64,000 nt of DNA. It comes from Pseudovibrio axinellae. Its GTDB lineage: Bacteria > Pseudomonadota > Alphaproteobacteria > Rhizobiales > Stappiaceae. The stretch is from positions 434,001 through 498,000 of the forward strand of contig NZ_FOFM01000002.1 of the NCBI RefSeq assembly GCF_900110875.1, given 5' to 3'. This document shows positions 18,927 through 28,609 of this stretch, in pieces. The notes beneath the pieces were generated by a model. The model did not search any database. It had not been told where the DNA came from and was given only the letters and a program-made list of their open reading frames with translations. The stretch's first letter is position 1, and each line of letters begins with the position of its first letter. The position numbers and the translations under genes are program-made.

Positions 18927-19637
18927 ATGAGAACGATGGTAGATCACTACAAAGGCTCCTTCTTCGGCCGCCGTGTCGGAAAGCCAGCAAGCCCACGACA
19001 ATCACAATTACTTCAGGACGTCCTGCCAGCTTTGGCGTTGGACCTCACGCAGACCCCTCCCGCGGATCTGGCAGAGCTATTCCCCGTTCCGGTCAAGAGC
19101 GTTTGTCTTGAAATCGGGTTCGGTGGGTCTGAGCACCTGATACACCGGGCGCAGGAAAATCCTGAAATAGGCTTCATTGGATGTGAGCCATTTAGCACCG
19201 GCATTATCAAGGCTGTGACGAGCATTGAAACGCTTGGCCTTAAAAACATTCGCTTGTATGACGATGATGCAGGCAAGTTGTTGGACTGGCTCCCTGCGGC
19301 ATCCTTGGATATGGCGTATCAGCTCTATCCCGATCCCTGGCCCAAAAAGAAGCATTGGAAGCGCCGGTTCGTTAATCAGATCAATCTGACACGCATTGCG
19401 CGCGCGCTAAAGCCAGGGTGTGAGTACCGGTTCGCCAGTGATATCGATACATACGTTGACTGGACGCTATCGCATTGTCGCCAGCACCCAGCATTCGAAT
19501 GGAGCGCCGAGTGTCCGTCTGACTGGCGCACGCCGTGGCAAAATTGGCCAGGAACCCGTTACGAGCGTAAGGCGCATCGTGAACGTAGAATTGGCCGTTA
19601 CTTGACATTTTTACGAGTTGAAGAGACGAAAACCTAA
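18927..19637 (+). CDS. trmB: tRNA (guanine-N7-)-methyltransferase
   Basis: Methylates G46 in the tRNA variable loop with SAM. The 236-residue protein has the SAM loop LEIGFGGSEHLIHRA and the TrmB substrate motif YPDPWPKKKHWKRRF, plus the C-terminal TRYERKAHRERR region. Two ATGs are possible, 18927 and 18936 (MVDHYKGSFFGRR); neither has a good ribosome binding site, and the second gives a more family-like N-terminus. The gene begins right after the metK terminator. Confidence 0.95.
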   Translation: MRTMVDHYKGSFFGRRVGKPASPRQSQLLQDVLPALALDLTQTPPADLAELFPVPVKSVCLEIGFGGSEHLIHRAQENPEIGFIGCEPFSTGIIKAVTSIETLGLKNIRLYDDDAGKLLDWLPAASLDMAYQLYPDPWPKKKHWKRRFVNQINLTRIARALKPGCEYRFASDIDTYVDWTLSHCRQHPAFEWSAECPSDWRTPWQNWPGTRYERKAHRERRIGRYLTFLRVEETKT

Positions 19638-19746
19638 AGTGGTCTTGCTTTTGTCTGCGTTGATTTAGGATTTTCTGTTGCATACAGTGGCCAAATGACT
19701 ATATTGCAGATAAGAGTTCTCTATCGGCTCAGTTAAGAGCATTGAG

Positions 19747-19778
19747 GAGTGGGCACCGAAAGGACCCGCTCTTTTTTA
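19747..19778 (+). terminator. Terminator between trmB and rimP
   Basis: A 7-bp stem gagtggg/cccgctc (19747-19753 with 19765-19771, one G-T pair) is followed by six T residues. It lies about 110 bases after the trmB stop and 75 bases before rimP, so it either ends the trmB transcript or works as an attenuator in a longer rimP leader. Confidence 0.7.
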
Positions 19779-19850
19779 TTAGCTAAGTCGGTATTGATGC
19801 CTGACTGTCGCAGTTCAGGTATCCGAAAATAACTGCCAAAGACACCAAGC

Positions 19851-20471
19851 ATGTCTTTGCATCAAGACGATAGGTACCAAGTGGACGAAAACGATCCCCG
19901 GATTGTAAAGGAAAAGGGCCTCGAAGCCCGCGTAGCTGAAATTATCGAGCCGGTCATTGTTGATCTGGGCTACCGGTTGGTGCGCATCCGTGTGAACGGA
20001 AATAACGGCTGCACCCTTCAAATCATGGCAGAGCGCCCGGATGGGATGATGGCTGTTGAAGATTGTGAAGAAATCAGCCACGCAGTTTCCCCCGCGTTGG
20101 ATGTGGACGACCCTATCAGCGGTGCCTATCATCTCGAGGTTTCATCTCCAGGTATTGATCGCCCGCTAGTACGCGCAGGTGATTTTGTGCGTTGGGCCGG
20201 ACATCTTGTGAAAATCGAAATGTCTGTGCCGCAAGCTGGGCGCAAGCGATACCGGGGGCACGTCATCGGCGTTGAAGATGGATGTGCAGTAATCAGAATG
20301 ACCGAAAATCAAGATGGTCAGGACGAAACTGTTCGCCTTCCGCTGGATGAAGTTGGATCAGCTGTGCTGGTTTTGACTGATGAACTGATTGATGCGGCAT
20401 TGAAAGCCGATAAAGCCGCAAAAGCAGCCCGTGGAGAGCCCACGGACGATGACAGTTATCTCAATCACTGA
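19851..20471 (+). CDS. rimP: Ribosome maturation factor RimP
   Basis: 206-residue cytosolic assembly factor for the 30S subunit. The N-terminal domain contains GYRLVRIRV and the family block MAVEDCEEISHAVSPALDVDDP ending in YHLEVSSPGIDRPL (about residues 70-110). The C-terminal Sm-like domain covers about 115-180, followed by a charged tail. It heads the rimP-nusA-ylxR-infB-rbfA-truB cluster conserved across bacteria. Confidence 0.95.
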   Translation: MSLHQDDRYQVDENDPRIVKEKGLEARVAEIIEPVIVDLGYRLVRIRVNGNNGCTLQIMAERPDGMMAVEDCEEISHAVSPALDVDDPISGAYHLEVSSPGIDRPLVRAGDFVRWAGHLVKIEMSVPQAGRKRYRGHVIGVEDGCAVIRMTENQDGQDETVRLPLDEVGSAVLVLTDELIDAALKADKAAKAARGEPTDDDSYLNH

Positions 20472-20589
20472 TTGGCTGTTCTTGTTGCGTAATGGGGTAT
20501 GGGCGGTTCGATATTTTTAGAACCCCCCTTTTGTTTTGATGTTCCTGCTAATGTGAAGACAAGCAGGGCGTGGAAGGAGTTGACGAGGA

Positions 20590-22308
20590 ATGGCTATCAG
20601 CGCAAACCGTTTGGAGCTGCTGCAGATCGCTGATGCGGTTGCCCGCGAAAAGTCGATCGATCGCAGCATTGTTATTGCTGCTCTTGAGGACGCAATCCAA
20701 AAAGCCGCTCGCTCCCGTTATGGTACCGAAACTGAAATTCGGGCCGAAATCAACCAGAAAACCGGCGAAATCCGTCTGCAGCGTCTGCTGCAAGTCGTTG
20801 ACATTGTCGATAATATCTCCACCGAAATTGCTTTGGTTGATGCGCAAGAGCGCAACCCGGATGCAACGATTGGTGACTTCATTGCAGATCCGCTGCCGCC
20901 GCTGGACTTTGGCCGCATCGCTGCTCAGTCAGCGAAGCAGGTTATCGTGCAGAAGGTACGTGAAGCTGAGCGTGACCAGCAGTACGATGAGTTTAAGGAT
21001 CGCATCGGCGAAGTTCTTAATGCTGTCGTTAAGCGTGTAGAGTACGGCAACGTCGTTGTTGATACCGGTAAGGGCGAAGCAATTGTCCGTCGTGACGAGC
21101 TGATCCCGCGTGAAATCTTCCGCAATGGTGATCGTATTCGCGCCTTGATTTTTGATGTGCGCCGCGAACAGCGTGGTCCGCAGGTGTTCCTGTCACGGAC
21201 GCACCCGCAGTTCATGGCTAAGCTCTTCGCTCAGGAAGTGCCAGAAATCTATGACGGTGTTATCGAGATCAAAGCTGTTGCTCGTGATCCAGGCTCCCGC
21301 GCTAAGATCGCCGTATTGTCAAGCGACAGCTCGATTGATCCGGTCGGTGCTTGTGTTGGTATGCGCGGCTCTCGTGTTCAGGCCGTTGTTGGCGAACTTC
21401 AGGGCGAAAAAATCGACATCATTCCTTGGAATGACGATGCTGCAACCTTCATCGTGAATGCGCTTCAGCCTGCTGAAGTTGCAAAGGTTGTTCTGGATGA
21501 AGACTCCGAGCGTATTGAGGTTGTTGTTCCTAACGATCAGCTGTCTCTGGCAATCGGTCGTCGCGGCCAGAACGTACGTCTTGCATCTCAGCTGACTGGC
21601 TGGGGCATTGACATCATGACAGAAGCTGAAGAGTCTGAGCGTCGCCAGAAAGAATTCCAGGTTCGCTCTGATCTGTTCCAGAACACGTTGAACGTTGATG
21701 AAATGGTTTCTCAGCTTCTCGCGTCTGAAGGCTTTACTTCTGTCGAGGAAGTCGCGTACGTTGACATCGACGAAATCTCGTCCATCGAAGGCTTTGACGA
21801 AGACACCGCTGACGAAATTCAGGCTCGTGCACGTGAGTACCTGGAAGAGCAGGAAGCGAAACTTGCAGAAGAGCGCCGTCAGCTTGGTGTTTCTGATGAG
21901 TTGGTTCAGGTTCCTGGTCTTACATCTGCGATGCTCGTGGCGCTGGGCAAAGACGAAATCAAGAATATGGAAGACCTTGCAGGATGTGCTGCTGACGATC
22001 TCGTTGGCTGGACCGAACGCAAGGACAAAGAAACCATTCGCGTAGAGGGTACTCTGAGCGGTTTTGATCTGTCTCGTGCCGATGCTGAAGGCATCGTTAT
22101 GGCAGCGCGTGTTGCGGCAGGCTGGATCTCTGCAGAGGACCTCATTGAGGTCTCCGACGAAGAGCTAGAGCTCTCAGATGACGACATCGAAGGCGATGAA
22201 GAAGGCTTCGAAGGCGAAACATTTGATGAGACTGTGGTTGACGTCGAAGAGGAATTGGCGCAAGAGAGCGGTGCAGAGGATGTCAAAGGCGAGCCATCCT
22301 CTGAATAA
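20590..22308 (+). CDS. nusA: Transcription termination/antitermination protein NusA
   Basis: RNA polymerase-binding elongation factor. The 572 residues show the N-terminal RNAP-binding domain (1-125), an S1 domain (about 130-200), two KH domains (about 200-345, including GSRVQAVVGELQGEKIDI and LAIGRRGQNVRLASQLTGW), and C-terminal helix-hairpin-helix repeats with an acidic tail rich in Glu and Asp. Length agrees with alpha- and gammaproteobacterial NusA carrying the C-terminal repeats. The start has an aaggagttgacgagga ribosome binding region. Confidence 0.97.
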   Translation: MAISANRLELLQIADAVAREKSIDRSIVIAALEDAIQKAARSRYGTETEIRAEINQKTGEIRLQRLLQVVDIVDNISTEIALVDAQERNPDATIGDFIADPLPPLDFGRIAAQSAKQVIVQKVREAERDQQYDEFKDRIGEVLNAVVKRVEYGNVVVDTGKGEAIVRRDELIPREIFRNGDRIRALIFDVRREQRGPQVFLSRTHPQFMAKLFAQEVPEIYDGVIEIKAVARDPGSRAKIAVLSSDSSIDPVGACVGMRGSRVQAVVGELQGEKIDIIPWNDDAATFIVNALQPAEVAKVVLDEDSERIEVVVPNDQLSLAIGRRGQNVRLASQLTGWGIDIMTEAEESERRQKEFQVRSDLFQNTLNVDEMVSQLLASEGFTSVEEVAYVDIDEISSIEGFDEDTADEIQARAREYLEEQEAKLAEERRQLGVSDELVQVPGLTSAMLVALGKDEIKNMEDLAGCAADDLVGWTERKDKETIRVEGTLSGFDLSRADAEGIVMAARVAAGWISAEDLIEVSDEELELSDDDIEGDEEGFEGETFDETVVDVEEELAQESGAEDVKGEPSSE

Positions 22309-22438
22309 TCTGTAGTCGACTGACTTCAGAAAAAAGTTTTAAGCGGGGGTGTGTTGGATTTGCAGTCTACGGCTGCAGGATTCTACATCCCCGTAACTGA
22401 ATGAAAAATAACAATAATAGTTGAGTTGGGATAACGAA

Positions 22439-23086
22439 GTGCCGAGAAAAAATGAGCCGACAGAACGCATCTGCGCTGTAACGCGCGAAGTTCTACCGGT
22501 GACAGGTCTTCTCAGATTCGTTATGGCTCCTGACAAAACTGTTGTAGTTGATGTGAAAGGCACCCTCCCGGGACGTGGGGTTTGGGTGACGGCAAAGAAG
22601 TCTGTTTTGCAGGAAGCGATAAAAAAGCGCGCTTTCTCGAGAGGCTTTAAGGAGCAGGTTAACGCTGAAGACGGTTTGGCCGACCACACTGACAAACTGC
22701 TGGAGCAGGCAGCTCTGGGCGCACTGTCCATTAGCCGAAAGGCTGGCAACTTGGTTGTCGGGTTTTCGAAAGTTGAGGCCGCTCTCAAAAAGGAGAGTGT
22801 TCTTGCTCTGGTGCACGCTACTGAAGCCTCTGAAGATGGTGTGCGTAAGTTGGCGGCCGTAGCCGCTTCTAGATTTGGCAAGGTGGATCGTCTCAGCGTG
22901 ATCCGCCTGTTTACCTCGGAACAGATTAGTACGCATCTGGGTCGAGAAAACGTTATACATGCTGTACTGCTGGCCGGCGAGGCAGGCAGAAACTTTGTGA
23001 AGCATGCGCAACGCCTTGCGCTATTCCGGGAAGTTTCTGTTGGGGCTGACGACGACGGTACAAAGGGTGCAGTGGCGCAGGACTGA
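22439..23086 (+). CDS. RNA-binding protein with YlxR and L7Ae-like domains
   Basis: 215 residues from the GTG at 22439 (gggat seven bases upstream); an in-frame TTG at 22421 is the alternative. The N-terminal YlxR/DUF448 domain has [11 protein letters not shown] and the GRGVWV motif of the family (about residues 9-85). The C-terminal half (about 95-200) resembles a ribosomal L7Ae-type domain with [22 protein letters not shown]. Such fusions lie between nusA and infB in alphaproteobacteria and are thought to bind RNA or modulate RNase P or ribosome function; the exact role is not established. Confidence 0.88.
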   Translation: MPRKNEPTERICAVTREVLPVTGLLRFVMAPDKTVVVDVKGTLPGRGVWVTAKKSVLQEAIKKRAFSRGFKEQVNAEDGLADHTDKLLEQAALGALSISRKAGNLVVGFSKVEAALKKESVLALVHATEASEDGVRKLAAVAASRFGKVDRLSVIRLFTSEQISTHLGRENVIHAVLLAGEAGRNFVKHAQRLALFREVSVGADDDGTKGAVAQD

Positions 23087-23093
23087 AGGCAAT

Positions 23094-26000
23094 ATGAGCG
23101 ATACCAAAAACAACGACGACAATCCCTCCGGCGGGGAAAAGAAAACGCTGGGCCTCAAACGCGGAGGCAGTGTTGAGAAGGGCACTGTTAAGCAGAGCTT
23201 CTCCCACGGCCGCTCTAAGGCAGTCGTCGTGGAAAAGAAGAAGCGCAGAGTAGTTGTGCCGGGCCAGGAAGGCTCCACAGCACCTGCTTCTTCTCCTGCG
23301 GCCTCCTCTAGTCGCGCCGAAAAGCGTCCGACTCAGGGTCAGGGCCCTCAGCAGGCACGACGCGGTTCTGGCGATGCGCAAAAGCGCGGTGAAGCCGGTG
23401 GTCGCAGCGGAAACCGCAACAGTAACCAGCGCGGCGGTCAGCGTCGTGGTGGCAACGGCGGTCAAAGCGGTGGTGCAGTCCTTAAAACCTTGACCAAGGG
23501 CGAAGCAGACGCACGTCTTGCAGCGCTGAAAATGGCGAAGGTTCGCGAAGTCGAGGACGCAAAACGCCGTGCTGAAGAAGCGAAGCGCCAGGAAGTCTTG
23601 GCAGCTCAGCGTGCTGTTGAAGCAGAAAAACAACGTGTAGAAGACGAAGCCCGCGCAAAACGTGAAGCTGAAGAAGCTGCCGTTCGTGCAAAAGCTGAAG
23701 CTGAAGCGAAAGCCAAGCGCGATGCAGAGGCCGCTGCAAAAGCTGCTGAAGCTCCAAAGCCAGCTCAGCGCGAAGAACGTCCTGCACGCTCCGGTGATCG
23801 CCCACAGCGTTCCGGTGACCGTCCACAGCGTTCCGGTGATCGTGGTCCTCGCCCAGGTGGCGACCGTGGTCCTCGTCCTGCCGGTGATCGTGGTCCTCGC
23901 CCAGCTGGTGATCGTGGCCCTCGTCCAGGTGGCGACCGCGGCCCTCGTCCAGCTGGCGATCGTGGTCCTCGCCCAGGTGGTGACCGTGGTCCTCGTCCAG
24001 CAGGTGATCGTGGTGGTCGTCCGCCAATGCGTGATGGTAAGCCGCCGAACTTGAATGGCCCTCGTCCAGGTGGTCGTCCAGGTGGCGTAACAGCTGCACC
24101 AGCTGAAAGCATGGAAACCGGTAAGGAGGTCAGCAAAAAGGCATTGAAGCCAGCTGCGCGTCCTAAAAAGCCGATCGTACCAGCTAAGCCAGCACCTAAA
24201 GGCAATGATGATCGCCGTAAGTCAAAACTAACGATTACCCGCGCCACTGGTGGTGATGAAAGTCGTAATCGTTCCCTGGCTTCCATGCGTCGTCGCCGTG
24301 AGAAAGAAAAACGTAAGGGCCAAAAGGTTGTTCGTGAGAAGGTAGCGCGTGAGGTAAAACTCCCTGAAGTGATTTCTATTCAGGATCTTGCTCAGCGTAT
24401 GTCTGAACGTGCTGTTGACGTCATCAAACTGCTCATGAAGCAGGGCCAGATGATGCAGATCAACGACGTGATCGACGCTGATACCGCTGAACTGATTGCC
24501 GTTGAAATGGGTCACACGGTTAAGCGCGTATCTGAAGCGGATGTTGAAGAAGGTCTCTTCACCGTTGAAGACAACGACACTGATCTTTTCAACCGTCCAC
24601 CGGTTGTTACGATCATGGGTCACGTTGATCATGGTAAGACATCGCTTCTTGATGCTCTGCGTAAGGAAAACGTTGCTTCCGGTGAAGCTGGCGGCATTAC
24701 ACAGCATATCGGTGCATACCAGGTCGAACAGAACGGCCAAAAGGTCACCTTCATCGATACCCCTGGTCACGCAGCATTTACTCAGATGCGTGCTCGTGGT
24801 GCTAAATCCACTGATGTTGTGATCCTGGTGGTTGCTGCTGATGATGGTGTGATGCCACAGACCAAGGAAGCTATTGTTCACGCAAAAGCTGCTGGCGTTC
24901 CGCTCATCATCGCGATCAACAAAATGGACAAGCCTGGCGCTGATCCTTCCCGCGTTCGCAACGACCTTCTCCGTGAAGATCTTGTTGTAGAAACCATGGG
25001 TGGTGACGTTATCGATGTTGAGGTCTCTGCTAAAGAAGGCACTAACCTTGATAAGCTGATCGAAATGATCCTGCTGCAGGCTGAGGTTCTTGAGCTTAAA
25101 GCTAACCCTAACCGTGCCGCTGAAGGTACAGTTATCGAAGCTAAGCTTGACGTCGGTCGCGGTCCAGTTGCTACTGTTCTGGTTCAGAAGGGTACACTCC
25201 GGGTTGGTGATGTTGTCATTGCTGGTTCCGAATGGGGTCGTGTTCGTGCAATGCTTGATGAGAACGGCAAGCCAGTTCAGGAAGCTGGTCCTTCCAAACC
25301 GGTTGAAGTTCTTGGCTTCCAGGCAACACCATCCGCTGGTGACATGGTTGCAGCTGTAGAAAACGAAGGCCGTGCTCGCGAGATTTCCGAATATCGTCAC
25401 CGCCAGAAACGCGATCAGATGGCAGCACGTATTGCTGGGTCTCGTGGCTCTTTGGAAGCGATGATGAAGGGCTTGCAGGAAGAAGGCAAAAAAGAATTCC
25501 CGCTCATCATCAAATCCGATGTGCAGGGTTCAGCCGAAGCGATCCAGGGCGCGCTCGAAGAACTTGGCAACGACGAAGTCGGCGCACGTGTTGTGGCAGC
25601 TTCCGTTGGCGGTATCACCGAGAGCGACATCACTCTGGCGATTGCATCCAAAGCACCGATAATGGCGTTCAACGTTCGTGCAAACAAACAGGCTCAGGAA
25701 GCTGCACGTCGCGAAGGCGTCGAGATCCGCTACTACAGCGTGATTTACGACCTCATCGACGATGTGAAGTCCACCATGTCTGGCATGCTTGCTCCAGAAC
25801 GTCGCGAAACCTTCCTCGGCTACGCAGACATCAAAGAAATCTTCAACATCACCAAAATCGGTCGTGTTGCAGGTTGTCTGGTCACCGAAGGTGTCGTTCA
25901 GCGTGGCGCACAGGTTCGCTTGCTGCGTGACAACGTCGTCATCCACGAAGGCGAACTGGGTACACTTAAGCGCTTCAAAGACGAAGTCAAAGAAGTTGAA

Positions 26001-26102
26001 TCCGGTGTTGAATGCGGCATGAACTTCACCAACTACAAGGATATGCGCGTCGGTGATGTCATCGAGTGCTTCCAGGTAGAAGAGATTGCGCGCTCACTCT
26101 GA
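23094..26102 (+). CDS. infB: Translation initiation factor IF-2
   Basis: GTPase that places initiator tRNA on the 30S subunit. The ATG at 23094 ([10 protein letters not shown]) with gaagg upstream gives 1002 residues; 30 further in-frame residues upstream overlap the previous gene and are rejected. The N-terminal 440 residues are low-complexity and charged, including a tandem GDRGPRP(A/G)G repeat at about residues 245-300. An IF2_N module follows, then the G domain with GHVDHGKT at about 508-515, DTPGHAAF and NKMD, and domains II-IV. The C-terminal two thirds are canonical. Confidence 0.98.
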   Translation: MSDTKNNDDNPSGGEKKTLGLKRGGSVEKGTVKQSFSHGRSKAVVVEKKKRRVVVPGQEGSTAPASSPAASSSRAEKRPTQGQGPQQARRGSGDAQKRGEAGGRSGNRNSNQRGGQRRGGNGGQSGGAVLKTLTKGEADARLAALKMAKVREVEDAKRRAEEAKRQEVLAAQRAVEAEKQRVEDEARAKREAEEAAVRAKAEAEAKAKRDAEAAAKAAEAPKPAQREERPARSGDRPQRSGDRPQRSGDRGPRPGGDRGPRPAGDRGPRPAGDRGPRPGGDRGPRPAGDRGPRPGGDRGPRPAGDRGGRPPMRDGKPPNLNGPRPGGRPGGVTAAPAESMETGKEVSKKALKPAARPKKPIVPAKPAPKGNDDRRKSKLTITRATGGDESRNRSLASMRRRREKEKRKGQKVVREKVAREVKLPEVISIQDLAQRMSERAVDVIKLLMKQGQMMQINDVIDADTAELIAVEMGHTVKRVSEADVEEGLFTVEDNDTDLFNRPPVVTIMGHVDHGKTSLLDALRKENVASGEAGGITQHIGAYQVEQNGQKVTFIDTPGHAAFTQMRARGAKSTDVVILVVAADDGVMPQTKEAIVHAKAAGVPLIIAINKMDKPGADPSRVRNDLLREDLVVETMGGDVIDVEVSAKEGTNLDKLIEMILLQAEVLELKANPNRAAEGTVIEAKLDVGRGPVATVLVQKGTLRVGDVVIAGSEWGRVRAMLDENGKPVQEAGPSKPVEVLGFQATPSAGDMVAAVENEGRAREISEYRHRQKRDQMAARIAGSRGSLEAMMKGLQEEGKKEFPLIIKSDVQGSAEAIQGALEELGNDEVGARVVAASVGGITESDITLAIASKAPIMAFNVRANKQAQEAARREGVEIRYYSVIYDLIDDVKSTMSGMLAPERRETFLGYADIKEIFNITKIGRVAGCLVTEGVVQRGAQVRLLRDNVVIHEGELGTLKRFKDEVKEVESGVECGMNFTNYKDMRVGDVIECFQVEEIARSL
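23820..24010 (+). repeat. Tandem 24-base repeat inside infB
   Basis: Seven or so in-frame copies of a 24-base unit (ggtgatcgtggtcctcgccc plus cagct or caggt) encode [18 protein letters not shown] in alternation. Shorter related units (SGDRPQR) precede them from about 23790. Copies differ mainly at third positions and in the Ala/Gly codon. The repeat lies in the disordered N-terminal region of IF-2. Confidence 0.9.
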
Positions 26103-26132
26103 TAAGAGATGAGTTCAACCAATCAGAATAAT

Positions 26133-26172
26133 CAGCAGCGCCGGCGGGGCATACTCCGTCGGCGCTCTGCTG
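26133..26172 (+). other. Strong hairpin between infB and rbfA
   Basis: Arms cagcagcgccggcgg and ccgtcggcgctctgctg pair along about 14 positions with a 2-base bulge and one mismatch around an 8-base loop. There is no T-tract after it (ttactaac), so a processing site, 3' stabiliser or leaky terminator within the operon is more likely than a full stop. Confidence 0.6.
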
Positions 26173-26202
26173 TTACTAACTCAAGGTAATTGAGAGAAAA
26201 CA

Positions 26203-26637
26203 ATGGCAAAAGCACGCGATGAATTTGCAGGCCAGCCGTCTCAGCGCCAGTTGCGTGTGGGTGAGCTCGTTCGTAAAGAGTTGTCAGATATCCTTACACG
26301 CGGCCAGATTTCAGATCCTGATCTGGATGGTGTGATCGTGACCGTTCCAGAAGTGCGCATGTCTCCGGACCTGCGTTGGGCTGACGTTCTCGTTATGCCT
26401 ATGGGCGGACGTGATTTGAATGTCGTTTTAACGGCGCTGAAGCGCAATGCAAAATACCTGCGTGGTCAAGTCGCTCGCCGTTTGACCATGAAGTACACAT
26501 GCGAACTGCGCTTTGTTGCAGATACGCGCTTTGATGATGATGACCTCATCACGCGTCTGCTTCATGAGCCAAGTATCCGCAGAGACTTTGCTGACGGCGG
26601 TATCGACGATGATCAGGGTGAAGATGACCGCGACTAA
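26203..26637 (+). CDS. rbfA: Ribosome-binding factor A
   Basis: 144-residue 30S assembly factor that binds near the 5' end of 16S rRNA. The single KH-like domain has RQLRVGELVRKELSDIL at the start and the conserved VRMSPDLRWADVLV and FVADTRFDDDD blocks. An acidic tail (DDDQGEDDRD) closes the protein. It lies between infB and truB as in most bacteria and starts with a gagaaaacaATG context. Confidence 0.96.
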   Translation: MAKARDEFAGQPSQRQLRVGELVRKELSDILTRGQISDPDLDGVIVTVPEVRMSPDLRWADVLVMPMGGRDLNVVLTALKRNAKYLRGQVARRLTMKYTCELRFVADTRFDDDDLITRLLHEPSIRRDFADGGIDDDQGEDDRD

Positions 26638-26690
26638 TGCGCGGTATCGAACTCTTTCAAGCAGAATTTATTAAGTAAGAGCACAGCAGT

Positions 26691-27668
26691 ATGGCGCGCA
26701 AGCAACAGCGACGCAGACCCCGTTTCCCGGTAAACGGATGGCTCGTTCTGGACAAGCCACTGACCCTGACCTCAAATGATGCGTTGGGCCAGTTGAAGAG
26801 AATATTCCATCCCGAAAAGGTCGGTCATGCAGGCACGCTTGACCCTCTGGCGACCGGATGTTTGCCGATCGCATTTGGTGAAGCAACCAAGACCGTCCCT
26901 CATGTCATGGATGGTCGCAAGGTCTATCGCTTTGAGGTGACCTGGGGAACTCAGACGACCTCTGATGATGCTGAAGGCGAAGCGGTTAAAACCTCTGATG
27001 TGCGCCCAACAAGCGATGAAATCCAAGCGGTTCTTCCCGACTTTCGCGGTCGCATAGAACAAACACCGCCAATTTTCTCCGCAATCAAAGTTGATGGCAA
27101 TCGCGCCTATGATCTTGCTCGTGAAGGCGAAGACGTGAAGCTAGAGCCGCGTGTGATTGAGGTGCATCGTCTGGATCTCGTGGAATGCCCCGATCAGGAC
27201 CGTGCGATCTTTGAAGCCGAATGCGGCAAAGGCACTTACGTTCGTGCCCTGGCACGTGACCTGGGCGAGCGCCTCGGGACCTGCGGATATGTGACTGATC
27301 TGCGCCGCCTGCTCGTTGGGCCGTTTGGCGAAGAGCAGATGGTTACGCTTGACGAACTGCGCGCTGCAAAAGATGCGATGGCGGTTGAATGCGCTGAAGG
27401 TGAAGAACCTCCGCTGCAAAACCCGCTTGAAAACGCAGAACTCATGGAAGCAATCAAACCCGTTGAAATTGCGCTTCACGAGTTGCAGGAACTGCGAATT
27501 TCACCAGATGCAGCAGCACGCGTTAAGCGAGGAAATTCAATCTTGCTGCGCGGTGCTGATGCCCCAATTGGCCCGGAAGAGATCTATGTGATCTCGGGTG
27601 GTAAACTCATCGCTTTTGGTGAAGTTGCTAAAGGCGAATTTAAGCCACGGCGCGTTTTCAACCTGTAA
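26691..27668 (+). CDS. truB: tRNA pseudouridine(55) synthase
   Basis: Forms pseudouridine 55 in the tRNA T-loop. The 325-residue protein has the TruB N-terminus GWLVLDKPLTLTSND, the catalytic aspartate in HAGTLDPLATGCLPIAFGEATK (about residues 44-65), and the thumb and KY-containing block GTYVRALARDLGERLG. The C-terminus carries a PUA-like domain. Only 53 bases separate it from rbfA. Confidence 0.97.
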   Translation: MARKQQRRRPRFPVNGWLVLDKPLTLTSNDALGQLKRIFHPEKVGHAGTLDPLATGCLPIAFGEATKTVPHVMDGRKVYRFEVTWGTQTTSDDAEGEAVKTSDVRPTSDEIQAVLPDFRGRIEQTPPIFSAIKVDGNRAYDLAREGEDVKLEPRVIEVHRLDLVECPDQDRAIFEAECGKGTYVRALARDLGERLGTCGYVTDLRRLLVGPFGEEQMVTLDELRAAKDAMAVECAEGEEPPLQNPLENAELMEAIKPVEIALHELQELRISPDAAARVKRGNSILLRGADAPIGPEEIYVISGGKLIAFGEVAKGEFKPRRVFNL

Positions 27669-28016
27669 AACCATGAATTGAAAACGCTGTTGTGACCTCT
27701 TAAATATCTCCAGAATGTACCGCGACATGAAACATGTGTTTCTGGAACATTTTTAATAATTTTGATTTTCTAGGCGGGGAGGTCTCTGAAAAACACATCT
27801 TCAAGATTCCTCTGGTTTTTTTGAAGATTTTCAGTCATAGTCCCGCCGCTGGGAAGTGAATGCTTGCCCGGCCCACATGTGTTGGCCTGACCCTGCTAGA
27901 CGACATCTTGGCACGGCCCGAGTTCAGCATATGGCTCTGTGAAAGAGCACCACGTCTCGTTGGGGACGTGAAAATACACGCAGTGAAAACTGCTCCATAA
28001 TTATAAGGAAAAATCG
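27669..28016 (+). promoter_or_regulatory. rpsO leader region with hairpins
   Basis: 348 bases without a gene between truB and rpsO. Near rpsO there are two compact stems: ggcc(c)aca/tgt(t)ggcc at 27870-27887 and cacgtc/gacgtg at 27951-27970 with loop tcgttggg. S15 is known to control its own translation through mRNA structures that differ between phyla, and an alphaproteobacterial form has been described, so an autoregulatory leader is plausible. I cannot match it to a specific consensus. The first 150 bases show nothing I can name. Confidence 0.45.
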
Positions 28017-28286
28017 ATGTCGATTACGCCTGAAAAAAAAGCAGAACTGATCAAAGAATTCGCCATCAAAGAAGGTGATACTGGATCTCCAGAAGTACAG
28101 GTAGCTATCCTGACTCACCGGATTACAGTTCTGACTGAGCACTTCAAGGGTCACAAAAAAGACAACCACTCCCGTCGTGGTCTTCTGAAAATGGTTTCTC
28201 AGCGTCGTAAGCTCCTTGACTACGTTAAGGGCAAAGAAGTTGCACGTTACCAGACCTTGATTGAGCGTCTAGGCATTCGTCGCTAA
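28017..28286 (+). CDS. rpsO: 30S ribosomal protein S15
   Basis: 89-residue primary 16S rRNA-binding protein of the 30S platform. It has the family motif [16 protein letters not shown] at about 23-38 and [28 protein letters not shown] in the helical core. Length is exactly that of typical S15. A clear terminator follows 16 bases after the stop, and pnp lies downstream as in most proteobacteria. Confidence 0.98.
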   Translation: MSITPEKKAELIKEFAIKEGDTGSPEVQVAILTHRITVLTEHFKGHKKDNHSRRGLLKMVSQRRKLLDYVKGKEVARYQTLIERLGIRR

Positions 28287-28302
28287 GACGAAGTTTTTAA
28301 AG

Positions 28303-28329
28303 CGCGGCAGCGAAAGCTCGCCGCGTTTT
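28303..28329 (+). terminator. Terminator after rpsO
   Basis: Stem cgcggc/gccgcg (28303-28308 with 28320-28325) extended by agc/gct around a gaaa tetraloop, then tttt. Typical intrinsic terminator; pnp would be transcribed by read-through or from its own promoter. Confidence 0.85.
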
Positions 28330-28609
28330 GCTTAAGTCCCTCATATATCTGTTTTGGGTGTGTGAGGCAGATTATGGAAGAGACTGTTCTTTTCCAGATT
28401 TGAAACAGGCGAATGGGGACCTGGCAGGATTGCCAGAGGCTTATGAAGAAATGAGCTTCTTGTTGTCTTGCCCGCAATCGTTCCGCCTGAAAAGGCACCG
28501 CGCACCTTGGTACTCAAGGTTTGAAAAATATGCGCGCGTTGTCGGCAAATGACAGCCTCACACTTGATGACGACCATCAAGCCGGTGGGGCGAACGTTAG
28601 GATAGAGAT
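28330..28609 (+). other. pnp upstream region
   Basis: 280 bases without a convincing gene. A TTG-initiated frame of 74 codons (28328-28552) has no ribosome binding site, starts in the terminator T-tract and shows no family pattern. The region presumably contains the pnp promoter and the 5' leader through which PNPase controls its own mRNA in other bacteria; I see no defined stem like the enterobacterial RNase III site. Confidence 0.4.

Noticed and set aside
24228-25400. 390-codon frame on the minus strand opposite infB
   Set aside because: It lies fully within a canonical IF-2 gene, is rich in Asn/Thr/Ser from codon mirroring, and has no family pattern.
28328-28552. 74-codon TTG-initiated frame between rpsO and pnp
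   Set aside because: It starts in the rpsO terminator T-tract, has no ribosome binding site and no similarity pattern.
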